Origin: Pseudosulfitobacter pseudonitzschiae
GTDB taxonomy: Bacteria; Pseudomonadota; Alphaproteobacteria; Rhodobacterales; Rhodobacteraceae
Direction of reading: 5' to 3'
Length of the DNA stretch: 64,000 nucleotides
Assembly (NCBI RefSeq): GCF_002222635.1
Contig: NZ_CP022419.1
Location: 124,001 to 188,000 of the forward strand
The notes beneath the pieces are model-generated. The model was not told where the DNA came from, searched no databases, and saw only the letters and a program-made list of their open reading frames with translations. The translations under genes and the position numbers were made by a program. Below are positions 35,962-45,073 of the stretch, piece after piece (the first letter of the stretch is position 1; each line of letters begins with the position of its first letter).

Positions 35962-37105
35962 GCTCGCTCATATCCTCTGCGTGTCTTTGCTGCCCGGTCT
36001 CGCCTTCGCTCAAGGTGTGCCAACGGTCGATAACGGTCTGACCGCACGCGACATCGTGGAAACCGGTGACCGCGAAGTCGATCTCGCAACCCAAGCCGAC
36101 AAGCTGTCCGTGCGCGAACTCATTGCCGAGATTGAACGTGAGCAATTGGAGACGCTGGCGCGTATTCTCGATGCCCAATCAAGCTTTGGAGGCCAAGGCC
36201 TGCCCGCAATCGTGTCCGGTTTGGAATCTGGCAGTGGTGATCCTGCGCGCTCGGTGGAAGCCGTTTATGGCTCAGGCGGGATTGATCCTAATCCCGGTGG
36301 CACGCAGATGTTTGGCGATGCGGCCCAGAATATCGAACAACTCATTATCCGCGTCGCTCAAGAGACCAGCGGCTTTGCGGGCGTAGGGCGTGCCGGACTC
36401 TCTTCGGTCCAATGGCGCGCCCTTCTTCAAGCCCTGATTTGGCAGGAAAGTCGTTTTACCATCGGTGCGCGTTCTCCCGTTGGCGCATTTGGCCTGACCC
36501 AAATCATGCCGGGCACCGCGAGCGACCTCGGCATCAATCCTGCCTACTATGACAGCCCCTATTTACAGGTGCATGGCGGCGCGCGGTACTTGGCCACGCA
36601 ACTCAACACCTTTGACGGCAACATCATCAACGCGCTTGCCGCCTACAATGCAGGGCCGGGCCGCGTGTTTGAATATAGCGGAGTGCCTCCGTTCCGCGAA
36701 ACACAACACTACGTCACAGTCATCCCCGAACGCTACAATCTCTATCTCAGCCGGATCGGCGGTATCGAAGCCTTGGGAACAATCGATCCAGCGCTACTGG
36801 CCAATGCCAACCTCTCGATCACAGGGCATGGCGCTGCTTTCTACGGAAACAATTCCCCTGCCGCCATCAGACAGGCCGCCTTGCGGATCCGTGACATCGT
36901 GGAGCGCATTTCCGAGACAGAGGACGTGTCGGAAAGCATGGCGCTTAACACCTACGCCCGCGCTGAACTCGTGCGCCTCGTCGCTGCCCGCATTCGCCTG
37001 CAAGCGGCAAGAACACGGGCCTTGAGCGCGGTTGAATTGGCCCAAGCCTCCGCCCGCATGGCCGAAGGCAACTTTATGAACTTTACAATCGAGGAGTTGG
37101 ACTAA
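35945..37105 (+). CDS. Second lytic transglycosylase of the virB operon
   Basis: A 386-aa exported protein with GTG start after GGGTCGGAGG and a signal peptide (LAHILCVSLLPGLAFAQ). A helical region of about 100 residues comes first, then an SLT domain with the catalytic Glu in LIWQESRFTIGARSPVGAFGLTQIMPGTA near residue 164 and AAYNAGPGRVFEYSGVPPFRET near 235, then a helical tail. Both this and the first transglycosylase have all visible catalytic motifs. One may serve the pilus and the other the core channel. Confidence 0.85.
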   Translation: MTLLSKLAHILCVSLLPGLAFAQGVPTVDNGLTARDIVETGDREVDLATQADKLSVRELIAEIEREQLETLARILDAQSSFGGQGLPAIVSGLESGSGDPARSVEAVYGSGGIDPNPGGTQMFGDAAQNIEQLIIRVAQETSGFAGVGRAGLSSVQWRALLQALIWQESRFTIGARSPVGAFGLTQIMPGTASDLGINPAYYDSPYLQVHGGARYLATQLNTFDGNIINALAAYNAGPGRVFEYSGVPPFRETQHYVTVIPERYNLYLSRIGGIEALGTIDPALLANANLSITGHGAAFYGNNSPAAIRQAALRIRDIVERISETEDVSESMALNTYARAELVRLVAARIRLQAARTRALSAVELAQASARMAEGNFMNFTIEELD

Positions 37106-37920
37106 TGCTTAGATCCAAATGGCTTTTGAAGACTGCTTTGGTTGGCACGCTTGCCATGGGGTTCCACGCGGCGTCGCCTACCTCGGTCTTCGCGCAAGGC
37201 GTTCCTGTGGTCGACACCCAGAATATCGCCCAAAATATCCAACAGCTTCGGCAGATGATCGAAGACGAGATCCTGCAAAACGAGCAGCTGACGCAGCTGC
37301 GCGAACAGCTTGCCACACTCACGGACCAACTCGCAGAGCTGCAACGCACCTATGAGGCCCTGACCCGTCTTGCCGAACTGCCGGAAATAATCCGCACTCA
37401 AATGGAGGACGAGCTTAACGGCCTCCTCGACCAAGAGTTCGGCGATATCATCGCGACCATCGAGGCTATCAAGAACGGGGACTTTTCTGGTTTGTCCGGG
37501 TCGGGCGCAGGCGAGATCGAAACCCAGATGGACCGCGTTCTGGCCGATCTTGGGTTTGATGACGATACACTATCGGAAATGGCCAGCAGCGGGAACGCAA
37601 GTGCCAATCGGATTGCGACCCAAGCCACAACTGGCGCGCTGGTCTCGGCAGCCGCCCAAAATAGCTATGGCGATGCAGGTCAATCGCTTGAGCGCGTGGA
37701 CCGGCTCGTTGGCCTTATCGACGACATGGATGAGTTAAAAGAAAGCGTCGATCTCAATACGCGCGTGACGGCAGAACTTGCGATTGCGCTTGTTGCCATG
37801 TGGCAGCTTGAAGCCATTCAAACCGTCGGCGACGGCACCGGTGGTGTGATCGATGCCGCCACCATTGCCGAAGAGCAGCGGTTCATGGATTTCACCTTGC
37901 CCGATCTCAGTGCTGATTAA
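37105..37920 (+). CDS. virB5: VirB5-like pilus-tip protein
   Basis: A 271-aa exported protein: signal peptide to about residue 32 (FHAASPTSVFAQG), then a long coiled-coil region rich in Gln/Leu/Glu (QNIQQLRQMIEDEILQNEQL) and a second helical region. This pattern fits VirB5/TrbJ. The start overlaps the previous stop by one base. The gene ends directly before a long inverted-repeat element. Confidence 0.75.
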   Translation: MLRSKWLLKTALVGTLAMGFHAASPTSVFAQGVPVVDTQNIAQNIQQLRQMIEDEILQNEQLTQLREQLATLTDQLAELQRTYEALTRLAELPEIIRTQMEDELNGLLDQEFGDIIATIEAIKNGDFSGLSGSGAGEIETQMDRVLADLGFDDDTLSEMASSGNASANRIATQATTGALVSAAAQNSYGDAGQSLERVDRLVGLIDDMDELKESVDLNTRVTAELAIALVAMWQLEAIQTVGDGTGGVIDAATIAEEQRFMDFTLPDLSAD

Positions 37921-38017
37921 GGCGTTTCGAAATTGACCAGCAATATCAAATATCGGTTTTCGCGTTCGAGCGAAGCGAGAGGCAGCGAAGAACCGATTCA
38001 GTTTATTTCGAAACGCC
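37921..38017. repeat. 97-bp inverted-repeat element inside the virB operon
   Basis: Perfect 13-bp ends GGCGTTTCGAAAT (37921-37933) and ATTTCGAAACGCC (38005-38017) enclose a second pair ATCGGTTTTCGC / GCGAAGAACCGAT and a TCGAGCGAAGCGA core. It begins right after the virB5 stop, 18 bp before the virB8 start. It may be a MITE-like palindromic insert or an mRNA hairpin that shields virB5 mRNA or weakens read-through. Confidence 0.75.
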
Positions 38018-38035
38018 AAGACCGAGGCGTGATGC

Positions 38036-38689
38036 ATGGCGAGTGAACAAGACATTATTGAAGAAGAACTGGTTTACGGTGCGCTGCGTCGTGAACGTCT
38101 TTGGCAGCGGCTTGGCTTGATCGGGCTGATCTTTGGCATTCTGGGGTGTCTGAGTGCTGCGGCTGTCTCGATCCTCGATATTGATCCGCCGCCTGTCGTG
38201 GTGCCTTATGATCCCGCGACCGGCTTTGCCCTGCCGGAGGCTTCTGTCGGGGCAACGACCGTCACAGAAAACCAAGCCATTATCGAGGCGGAAGTCTTCC
38301 GCTACATTAGCGATCGCGAAGTCTACAACCAACTCGACAATGATGTTCGGGTCCGAAGTGTACTGCGCCGCTCTGATGGCGCGGCCGAAGCATCTTTGCG
38401 CCAAATCTGGAACAGTGCGAATGCAGACTATCCGCCCACGCTCTATGGCACGAGCGGCCGCTTGGATGTCGAAGTCTTAAGCATCAACCGGATCGGCACC
38501 AATCGCGCCACAGTCCGCCTGCGCAAGCGCCTGAACTCAATCAATGGCGTCCAGACCGGTCTCTTCACAGCAACCCTGCTCTTCGAGTTCCGCCCCGAGA
38601 CCAGCCGCTCCATCGATCAGGTTTGGTCCAACCCCTTCGGCTTCACCGTCTTGGAATATTCCATCCGCTCCGACAGATTGGAGAACTAG
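38036..38689 (+). CDS. virB8: VirB8 inner-membrane channel component
   Basis: A 217-aa bitopic protein: short cytoplasmic part, one membrane span (LGLIGLIFGILGCLSAAAVSIL, residues 24-45), then a periplasmic NTF2-like domain (VFRYISDREVYNQLDND, TVRLRKRLNSI, NPFGFTVLEYSI). This is the standard VirB8 layout. It is the assembly hub of the inner-membrane complex. Confidence 0.9.
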   Translation: MASEQDIIEEELVYGALRRERLWQRLGLIGLIFGILGCLSAAAVSILDIDPPPVVVPYDPATGFALPEASVGATTVTENQAIIEAEVFRYISDREVYNQLDNDVRVRSVLRRSDGAAEASLRQIWNSANADYPPTLYGTSGRLDVEVLSINRIGTNRATVRLRKRLNSINGVQTGLFTATLLFEFRPETSRSIDQVWSNPFGFTVLEYSIRSDRLEN

Positions 38690-38690
38690 T

Positions 38691-39386
38691 TTGCTTACAA
38701 AGTTGTTCAGTATTCTCGTGCTTGCCGTGATGCCGGGTTTGGCCATCGCTGAAGCCATTCCGCGTGGCGGACCCAATGACAGTCGCGTTCGGTTGGCGAC
38801 ATATCAAGAAGCGCAGGTCTACCGTCTCAGTGTGTCCCTCACACATGTGACAACAGTCGAATTCGGTGAGGGCGAGAGCATTCGCTCGGTCATTGCAGGC
38901 GACACCGAGGGTTTTGAAATCGATGGTGTGCCGGGCGGTCAGGCCTTTGCGATCAAGCCAGTTGCGCGCGGCGTCCATACCAATGTGACGGTCTATACCA
39001 ACCGGCGCAGCTACTACTTCAACGTCCAAGAGGTCCAAAGCCCCACCTTCTATGTGGTCCAGTTTCGCTATCCTGATGATGACGCGAGATCGGCCCGCAC
39101 AATTGCCCAGCAAGCCCCCAACTATAATTATGGAGCTAGCACGCAGGTCCAGTTCACTCCGACACGCGTCTGGGATGACGGGACGTTTACGTATTTCGCG
39201 TTTCCCCGAAATGCGCCTGTGCCAGCCATCTTCCGATACTCCAGTAGCCGTGAGCGCACGGTAAACACGCAAGCCGTCGAGGACGGTGTGATCCGCGTCT
39301 CAGGCCTGAACACGCAGTGGGTGTTGCGCCTCGGGGATGAGGTGGTTTGCATTCAAGCAACCCCACCCGCAGGGGCGTCATCATGA
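38691..39386 (+). CDS. virB9: VirB9 outer-membrane core component
   Basis: A 231-aa exported protein from TTG at 38691, with GGAG 7 bases upstream and a full signal peptide (LFSILVLAVMPGLAIAEAIP). The N-terminal domain contains TYQEAQVYRLSVSLTHVTTVEFGEGE and the C-terminal CagX-type domain has TRVWDDGTFTYFAFPRNAPVPAIF. A longer reading into virB8 is ruled out because only this start gives the signal peptide. It overlaps virB10 by 4 bp. Confidence 0.9.
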   Translation: MLTKLFSILVLAVMPGLAIAEAIPRGGPNDSRVRLATYQEAQVYRLSVSLTHVTTVEFGEGESIRSVIAGDTEGFEIDGVPGGQAFAIKPVARGVHTNVTVYTNRRSYYFNVQEVQSPTFYVVQFRYPDDDARSARTIAQQAPNYNYGASTQVQFTPTRVWDDGTFTYFAFPRNAPVPAIFRYSSSRERTVNTQAVEDGVIRVSGLNTQWVLRLGDEVVCIQATPPAGASS

Positions 39387-40777
39387 GCGATACAGGGGAC
39401 GCAGAGCTCGAGAAACGCCTCGCCGCACTAGAACAGGGCGGAAATCGCGGGGATTCACCTAAAGCCAGACGCTCGCCCCTTCTGGCCGTCATCGTCGTCG
39501 CACTCGTTGGTGCAGGTGGCGCCGTCCTCTACATGATCTCCGGATCAGACGAAGAAACGGCGTTGCCAACAGCCACACCTGATGTGTTTCAAAATGAGGG
39601 TGACGGCTTTGGTGCGATCGAAGCCATTCCGCCGCCCCCTGCCCCGGAAACGCAAATTGTCGTAGCCCCCGCCGCACCTTCTGAGCCCAACGCAGAACTT
39701 CTTGGTCAACTGGCTGCCCTTCAGGCCCAGATCGAGGAATTGCGCAATGCGCCGGAACCGGTGGTAGAAGAAGATACGGCCGCCGCAGACGCCATTGATG
39801 GGCTAACAGCTCAGATCGCGACCTTGCAAACCGCATCGCAGGCAGCCCAACAGCTGTTTCAGGACGAACTGGCGGCGCGTGATCGCGAATTGGAACAAAT
39901 CCGTATGGACTTGGAGTTGGCCCGACTTGAGGCCAATCGGCCAGTGCCTGCGCCGGTTCCTATTGGACCGTCTGAAGAAGACCTCCTTGCGCGCGAGGCA
40001 GAACGGTTGCGCCGCGAAGAGGAGGCACGTCGCATGGCTGATCTGGAGCGCCGCGCGGCAGAAGAACGTGCGTTTCAGGATCGTCGCGTTACCTCCCCTA
40101 CAATTGCATTTGGCGGCACGTCAGGAGCGAACGAAACACCGCTTACCGAGCGCACATTCGGCGAAGTGACAGACTTTGTGTTGAACGGCGCGTTGCCGAC
40201 CACCGTCACACAAGCCGAAGTCATCGCCAATCCTTCCAACACCATCATTCAAGGGACTATGATCCAAGCCGTGATGGAAACGGCTCTCGACAGCTCCCTG
40301 CCCGGCCAAACCCGCGCGGTCGTCTCCGAAGATGTCTTCAGCTTTGACGGATCGCGCCTTCTTATCCCACGCGGGTCGCGGCTGATCGGGCGCTATCGCT
40401 CGGGGCTAGATATTGCACAGCAGCGCGTCACCATCGCCTGGGACCGGATTATCCTGCCAGACAATCAAACCATCCGGATCAGTTCCTTTGGTGGTGATGA
40501 GCTGGGCCGTTCGGGTGTTACGGGTTTTGTCGACACCCGCTTTGATGAACGTTTCGGCTCCGCAGCACTGATTTCTCTCATCTCTGCAGCCCCGAGTGCT
40601 GCTGCGGCCTCTGTTGAAGATGAAGCCGCCGCAGATGTGCTCGAGGATGTTGGCGATGACCTGGCCGATGCCACAGACAGCGTCATTGGCGACTACCTCT
40701 CTATCGGCCCCGTTATCTATGTCGATCAAGGCGCACGTGTCACCGTCATGGTTGACCGTGATCTAGAGATCTTTTGA
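39383..40777 (+). CDS. virB10: VirB10 channel protein
   Basis: A 464-aa protein: cytoplasmic head, one span (SPLLAVIVVALVGAGGAVLYMI), a Pro- and coiled-coil-rich periplasmic arm (residues about 80-235), and a C-terminal TrbI domain with VSEDVFSFDGSRLLIPRGSRLIGRY and PVIYVDQGARVTVMVDRDLEIF. VirB10 spans both membranes and gates the channel. Start ATG overlaps the virB9 stop. Confidence 0.93.
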   Translation: MSDTGDAELEKRLAALEQGGNRGDSPKARRSPLLAVIVVALVGAGGAVLYMISGSDEETALPTATPDVFQNEGDGFGAIEAIPPPPAPETQIVVAPAAPSEPNAELLGQLAALQAQIEELRNAPEPVVEEDTAAADAIDGLTAQIATLQTASQAAQQLFQDELAARDRELEQIRMDLELARLEANRPVPAPVPIGPSEEDLLAREAERLRREEEARRMADLERRAAEERAFQDRRVTSPTIAFGGTSGANETPLTERTFGEVTDFVLNGALPTTVTQAEVIANPSNTIIQGTMIQAVMETALDSSLPGQTRAVVSEDVFSFDGSRLLIPRGSRLIGRYRSGLDIAQQRVTIAWDRIILPDNQTIRISSFGGDELGRSGVTGFVDTRFDERFGSAALISLISAAPSAAAASVEDEAAADVLEDVGDDLADATDSVIGDYLSIGPVIYVDQGARVTVMVDRDLEIF

Positions 40778-40780
40778 TCC

Positions 40781-41767
40781 ATGTCACTGAGCTATCTCCA
40801 GACCTCGCTTGATAAGCTGGACGCCGCATCCCGCAACGATGTCATCGAGATTTGTATCAATCCGGACGGCACCTGCTGGGGAGAATTTCAGGGCGATCAT
40901 TTTATGCGGTTGCTGGACCAGCGGCTGTCAGAAACGGAGGTCAAAGATCTGGGCAATCAGATTGCCTCCAGTGCAAACACCACCATGAGTAAGGACAGGC
41001 CCATCGTATCGGTCTCGATTGCCTACAAAGATCGCCCGATCCGCGCACAGGTCATCACGCCGCCCGCCGTCATGTCGGCCATGTCGATCAGCTTGCGGTT
41101 CTTCTCAAGCCTTTCCCTCGAAAAAATTGAGCTGTCGTTTCTGTTTGGCAAGGAACGCAAGCTTGAAGAGGTGCGGCAAGAGAAAACCCAAGAATTGCGC
41201 GCAGTCGTGGAAGCCGGCGTGATCGACGATGCGCTGGCCTTTTGCGTTGAGAATAGGCTCAACATGATCGTCTCGGGTGGTACCTCGACAGGCAAGACCG
41301 TGGCAGCCCGCAAGATACTTTCGTATGTCGGCGCTGAGGAGCGGATCATCACGATCGAGGAGGCTGCCGAGCTTCTGCCCGCTCAACCAAACGTGGTGAC
41401 GCTGATCGCAAACCGTGATGCAGCGTTCCAAACCGCAGACGTTCTCCTCACCGCGACGCTGCGCATGCGGCCGGACCGGATCATTCTTGGCGAGGTCCGC
41501 GGTAAAGAGGCCATGACCTTCCTGGAAGCCATCAACACGGGTCACGGCGGATCAATGACCACGCTACATGCCGAAACCCCGCAACTGGCGGTGCAGCGAT
41601 TGGCGATCGCCGCCCTCAAAACAGAAATCCCGATGACCTATGCGGACATGGTTCGATACATCGAGAATTCCATCGACGTGATTATCCAAACCGGGCGTCA
41701 CAACGGTGCGCGCGGCATCACCGAATTTTACCTCCCTGGCATGGAGCAGATTGGAGCAACCGGATGA
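40781..41767 (+). CDS. virB11: VirB11 traffic ATPase
   Basis: A 328-aa hexameric ATPase. Walker A is GGTSTGKT at residues 166-173; the Asp box ERIITIEEAAEL, Walker B region MRPDRIILGEVRGKEAMTFL and the His box INTGHGGSMTTLHAE follow in order. VirB11 switches the system between pilus building and DNA export. It overlaps the next small gene by 4 bp. Confidence 0.93.
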   Translation: MSLSYLQTSLDKLDAASRNDVIEICINPDGTCWGEFQGDHFMRLLDQRLSETEVKDLGNQIASSANTTMSKDRPIVSVSIAYKDRPIRAQVITPPAVMSAMSISLRFFSSLSLEKIELSFLFGKERKLEEVRQEKTQELRAVVEAGVIDDALAFCVENRLNMIVSGGTSTGKTVAARKILSYVGAEERIITIEEAAELLPAQPNVVTLIANRDAAFQTADVLLTATLRMRPDRIILGEVRGKEAMTFLEAINTGHGGSMTTLHAETPQLAVQRLAIAALKTEIPMTYADMVRYIENSIDVIIQTGRHNGARGITEFYLPGMEQIGATG

Positions 41768-41967
41768 AAACCTATGAATACGAGATCCTGTCGTTCCCGA
41801 TGGATCGCAAAAATAGTCTGATTGAAATGCAGGCCGCGTTGAATGCGAAGGGCCAGATCGGGTGGGAGGTTGTCTCAATCAGCTCGTCCGAGTTTGCCAA
41901 TATCGGGCACACAGCTTTCCTGAAACGTGAATCCTTCGAAGGCGCAGATGTTGGTGGTACCCGATGA
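41764..41967 (+). CDS. Small DUF4177-like protein
   Basis: A 67-aa protein: MKTYEYEILSFPMDRKNS, then LNAKGQIGWEVVSISS and a short C-terminus. The pattern (YEY opening, then a GWE-VV core) is that of the DUF4177 group, small beta-alpha-beta proteins of unknown role. It is translationally coupled to virB11 and to the next gene (ATGATG). Confidence 0.65.
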   Translation: MKTYEYEILSFPMDRKNSLIEMQAALNAKGQIGWEVVSISSSEFANIGHTAFLKRESFEGADVGGTR

Positions 41968-42377
41968 TGCATCGTACTATCCGTCTCACTTGGCTCACGA
42001 TTGTTTTGGGGCTGACTGCACCGCCCTTGGTGGCGGAGCGTAATCTAATCCCCAGCCTCGAGAGCATTCCGGATGTCTGCTCTGAGCGCCCAAACGAACC
42101 CAATTGGATGGAGAACATCGCGCTGCGAGACGCCTACCAGCGTGTCTTGGTCCAAGACATCTATCGAGCACAGAGCATGGAGCGGGTCGTTGAGACGGGA
42201 TCCTGCGACTGCGCCGCGCGCTTCCCAACTTGGGATTCAGCCGAAGGCACCTTCCGAGAAAACCATGCCGGAGCGAACCGTTCAGAAATGCTGCAAGCCT
42301 CGGACATCTACAACCGCCGCGCAAATGAACTTCGGCCTCAAGCCAAAACGATCTGCGAAGCCGCAGGCAATTGGTAG
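41964..42377 (+). CDS. Exported protein of unknown function in the virB operon
   Basis: A 137-aa protein with signal peptide (LTWLTIVLGLTAPPLVAE) and a mature domain with four Cys (VCSERPNEP, SCDCAARFP, TICEAAGNW) and helical composition. It is probably periplasmic and disulfide-bonded. The start may be 41964 or 41967. Its location just before virB6 suggests a channel accessory protein; no family is recognised. Confidence 0.7.
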   Translation: MMHRTIRLTWLTIVLGLTAPPLVAERNLIPSLESIPDVCSERPNEPNWMENIALRDAYQRVLVQDIYRAQSMERVVETGSCDCAARFPTWDSAEGTFRENHAGANRSEMLQASDIYNRRANELRPQAKTICEAAGNW

Positions 42378-42389
42378 GGACATCCTGAA

Positions 42390-43466
42390 ATGAGCGTCGT
42401 CACCTACTTCGTTGAAACCTCCCAAGGCTATCTCGACACCGCCGCCGAAACGCAATTCGGATCTGTTGCCGCTACAGTGGGTACGCTGCTCGTCCTTGGA
42501 ACAACGGTCGTCGTGATCTTCGTCTTCCTGAACATGATCTACCAATACAAAGCGATGGACGGACGAACGGCGTTCTGGCTTGCGGTGAAGATCGGGTTGA
42601 TTGGAATATTTGCGACCAATTGGGTGCAGTTTAATGCACTGTCATCAGCCATACTAGCTGGCATCGATAGCATCGCTGGCGCGCTTGTTGCTTCGGTTGG
42701 TGGCGGCGTGCCCGGCCCCTCCGGCACCTTCGCCGAAGAGTTTGACAGGCTCATTGCCGAGCTCGGGGAGTATCTGAATGCGGCGGGGTCGGAGCTCAAC
42801 TGGATGGCGGGCGCGATGCTCGATATCGTCGGGGTCCTGATGCTGTCGATTTTAGGTGGGCTTGCGGCGTTCATTTTGGTGGCTTCGCGTCTGATGATCG
42901 CCCTGCTTATTGGCATCGCGCCGGTGATGATGTTCCTGACGCTGTTTGACGTCACCAAAGACTACTTTGCTCGGTGGCTCTCCGCGCTGATCTCTTTTGC
43001 CATTTATCCCATTGTCGTGGCAGGTGTATTTGCAACGATCACAGGTGTTGCCTCCGCATTGATCGGGGAACTTGGTGATCCTGAAGGAGCGACGAACATC
43101 GGCGCGCTCATCCCGTTTTTTATGATGGTTCTCATGGCCAAAGGATTTATCGTCGCAACGCCATTCATCGTGCGGGCGATATCGGGGAATATCATGATGC
43201 CTGCGCTGTCGGGTGGCCTGAGTGGAAGCTATGGATTTGCCCGTGCGGCCATGGGCAATCAACAGGCTTACAATCGCTATCTCGTTGGAGGTGCCAGCGG
43301 GGCAGAATACGCCGCACTCAGAGCGCGTCAGATGTTTGGAGTACAACAAATGCCACAACGGCCGGGGATGGCAAATGTGACACCCACAGGAAGCAGTCCA
43401 TCGACCGGAACTGGATCGCAAATGCTGGCTCAGCTTGCGAGGCTTGGCAGATTGGGGAGACGATGA
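42390..43466 (+). CDS. virB6: VirB6/TrbL-like polytopic channel protein
   Basis: A 358-aa inner-membrane protein with about six hydrophobic spans (VGTLLVLGTTVVVIFVFLNM; AAFILVASRLMIALLIGIAP; FMMVLMAKGFIVATPFIV) and a central periplasmic loop with Gly-rich SVGGGVPGPSG. RLMIALLIGIAPVMMFLTLFDVT is a typical TrbL/VirB6 stretch. In most clusters virB6 stands between virB5 and virB8; here it follows virB11. The tail is Gly/Ser/Thr-rich. Confidence 0.85.
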   Translation: MSVVTYFVETSQGYLDTAAETQFGSVAATVGTLLVLGTTVVVIFVFLNMIYQYKAMDGRTAFWLAVKIGLIGIFATNWVQFNALSSAILAGIDSIAGALVASVGGGVPGPSGTFAEEFDRLIAELGEYLNAAGSELNWMAGAMLDIVGVLMLSILGGLAAFILVASRLMIALLIGIAPVMMFLTLFDVTKDYFARWLSALISFAIYPIVVAGVFATITGVASALIGELGDPEGATNIGALIPFFMMVLMAKGFIVATPFIVRAISGNIMMPALSGGLSGSYGFARAAMGNQQAYNRYLVGGASGAEYAALRARQMFGVQQMPQRPGMANVTPTGSSPSTGTGSQMLAQLARLGRLGRR

Positions 43467-43633
43467 GCATGCCCGACCCAGACGCGGAAATTGTAATTAA
43501 GGAGCAGGCCGACCTATGGGCCATGTCGCATGGGTTTTCTGATGCAGACGAAATGAAGCAGTGGGGCGAGCAAATGGAACGTGAGCGCCTTGCAAAATTT
43601 GCCTTAAAAGAGGTGACTGAGAATGAACAATAG
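43463..43633 (+). CDS. 56-aa acidic small protein
   Basis: ATG at 43463 overlaps the virB6 stop by 4 bp and has GGGGAGA upstream. The frame reads MSMPDPDAEIVIKEQADLWA, then a charged helix. It overlaps the next small ORF by 11 bp. The tight junctions support translation. It has no recognised family. Confidence 0.5.
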   Translation: MSMPDPDAEIVIKEQADLWAMSHGFSDADEMKQWGEQMERERLAKFALKEVTENEQ

Positions 43634-43814
43634 TAGAGTAGCAGATCGCCTGGGTGGCTTTATCATCGGGCTTCCAACAGTGGCATTTCCCATATGGATT
43701 GCGGGTTGGTCGCCGTGGCTGGGCGTAATTACGACGACCCTGTTTTTGGTTGTAGCCGTGTCTTACGTTTGCGGCGCTACGCCTAAATGGTTTCAACATG
43801 GAACTGCGAAGTAA
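43623..43814 (+). CDS. Small two-span membrane protein
   Basis: A 63-aa frame with two hydrophobic helices (FIIGLPTVAFPIWIAGW and GVITTTLFLVVAVSYVCG). It starts in the end of the preceding small gene. A membrane peptide at the end of a virB operon could act in entry exclusion or as a channel accessory; this is inference. Confidence 0.5.
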   Translation: MNNSRVADRLGGFIIGLPTVAFPIWIAGWSPWLGVITTTLFLVVAVSYVCGATPKWFQHGTAK

Positions 43815-44101
43815 GCGCAGCTTAGACAACACTTTCCGATGACGCGTTTACCTCAATATGTTGCTGATATGGGGTTCTCTGGTAGGGGCAGGACCATATA
43901 TTAGTGAAACCAGCCGTTCGTGCGTGATGCAGCGAAAGAGGAAAACGAGCCCATTTTACCTCTTTTTTGTGGTGCAGCGAATGTCTGGTATTGAGAAACG
44001 GTTAAAGAAAATGCTGAACCCACCCAAAGGAGCGAGCTAATTACCAGCTCTCCTTCTTCAAATGAAAACTGGGAGACCGAAAACAAATTTGGAGCAGCTG
44101 T
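43815..44101. other. Junction between the virB operon and the cox cluster
   Basis: A 287-bp convergent gap. A 60-codon plus-strand frame at 43858 has no ribosome site and an unlikely composition. No clear terminator hairpin with a T-run was found. This is the left border of the cox block. Confidence 0.4.
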
Positions 44102-45073
44102 CTAAAAGGAAAGTTGCGCAGTTTGATAGGCCTGCTGAACGTCAACAACCAATTGTTGGTCATACGCAAAGGCCTGCGCGATTTCGGCCAGCGCAGAGAT
44201 TGCAATCAGGTCGGCATTTCGCAGCGAAGGGACAAGGCCAATTGGGCCCCTAATGCGCTGCAGGTCCCGATCCGAGACACCCATGTCAGCTAACTGGGCA
44301 AGCCGGGCGGTGTGGGTTCTCTGGCTGCCTAACGCCCCGACAAATCCGGCCGTGGTAGCCAGCGCCGCGACAAGGAACGCAGGTTCCCAATCGTGATCGT
44401 GAAACAGAGTTAAGAAACCACTGGTCTTGTCCAAATCTAGTGTGGTGATGTTTCGCTGAGACGTCACATGAGTTGGGGCGTCTTTACAGTAAGCCGTGAT
44501 TGCAGCGAGGTCATGGATGTCGGGGGAAAAGCCAGTCACATCAAATCCGATGACATGAGCAACTTTGGCGGTAGCTCGAAAAACAGCGCCCCGCCCAGCA
44601 AGGGTCAGGGCCACCTTGGGCTGATAGGCAATCGTGATCGGGAGGAGAGCCGCCTCAGTTGCTTTGGGATGGAACGTCAGGGATACGGGCTCGCGTGCCA
44701 ACAAAGCAGTGTAGGCTGCCACAAGCGCTGCTTTGTCGGGTGCAGGGTCGATCCACACCGACAATGCCCCACCGCAAGGCAAAGCCAAATCATGGAAGGG
44801 TGACCCATCTCCGTAACGCAACAAGCGGGCTGATCCTGACTGCAAACATTCCAACGCCTGAAGCAAGATATCCTGATCAATGCAGCCGTTGGACATATAG
44901 CCCGTCATCTCGCCGATATCATTGACGACAGCCAGTGATCCCAGATCACGTGCGCTGCCGCCCTTGATATCCACCGACGTAATCAACACAAAACGCTGCC
45001 CTGTTCGCACAAAGGTCGCGACCTGCGCCAAAACGTCGACCGCATGGTCTTGATATGCGATGGGATTAACCAA
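44102..45073 (-). CDS. coxI: XdhC/CoxI family maturation protein
   Basis: A 323-aa protein with an N-terminal XdhC_CoxI domain (TFVRTGQRFVLITSVDIKGG, SNGCIDQDILLQAL, PCGGALSVWIDP) and a C-terminal Rossmann domain (TAKVAHVIGFDVTGFSPDIH, FVGALGSQRTHTARLAQLA). Oligotropha CoxI is similar in size (about 330 aa), and the position at the end of the cox order matches. The family serves insertion of the sulfurated or copper-containing molybdenum cofactor. The start is taken as TTG at 45073, overlapping coxG by 8 bp; no ATG is available without running through coxG. Confidence 0.8.
   Translation of the reverse strand: MVNPIAYQDHAVDVLAQVATFVRTGQRFVLITSVDIKGGSARDLGSLAVVNDIGEMTGYMSNGCIDQDILLQALECLQSGSARLLRYGDGSPFHDLALPCGGALSVWIDPAPDKAALVAAYTALLAREPVSLTFHPKATEAALLPITIAYQPKVALTLAGRGAVFRATAKVAHVIGFDVTGFSPDIHDLAAITAYCKDAPTHVTSQRNITTLDLDKTSGFLTLFHDHDWEPAFLVAALATTAGFVGALGSQRTHTARLAQLADMGVSDRDLQRIRGPIGLVPSLRNADLIAISALAEIAQAFAYDQQLVVDVQQAYQTAQLSF

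Noticed and set aside
43858-44040. 60-codon frame between virB and cox
   Set aside because: No ribosome site, odd composition and no coupling to its neighbours.
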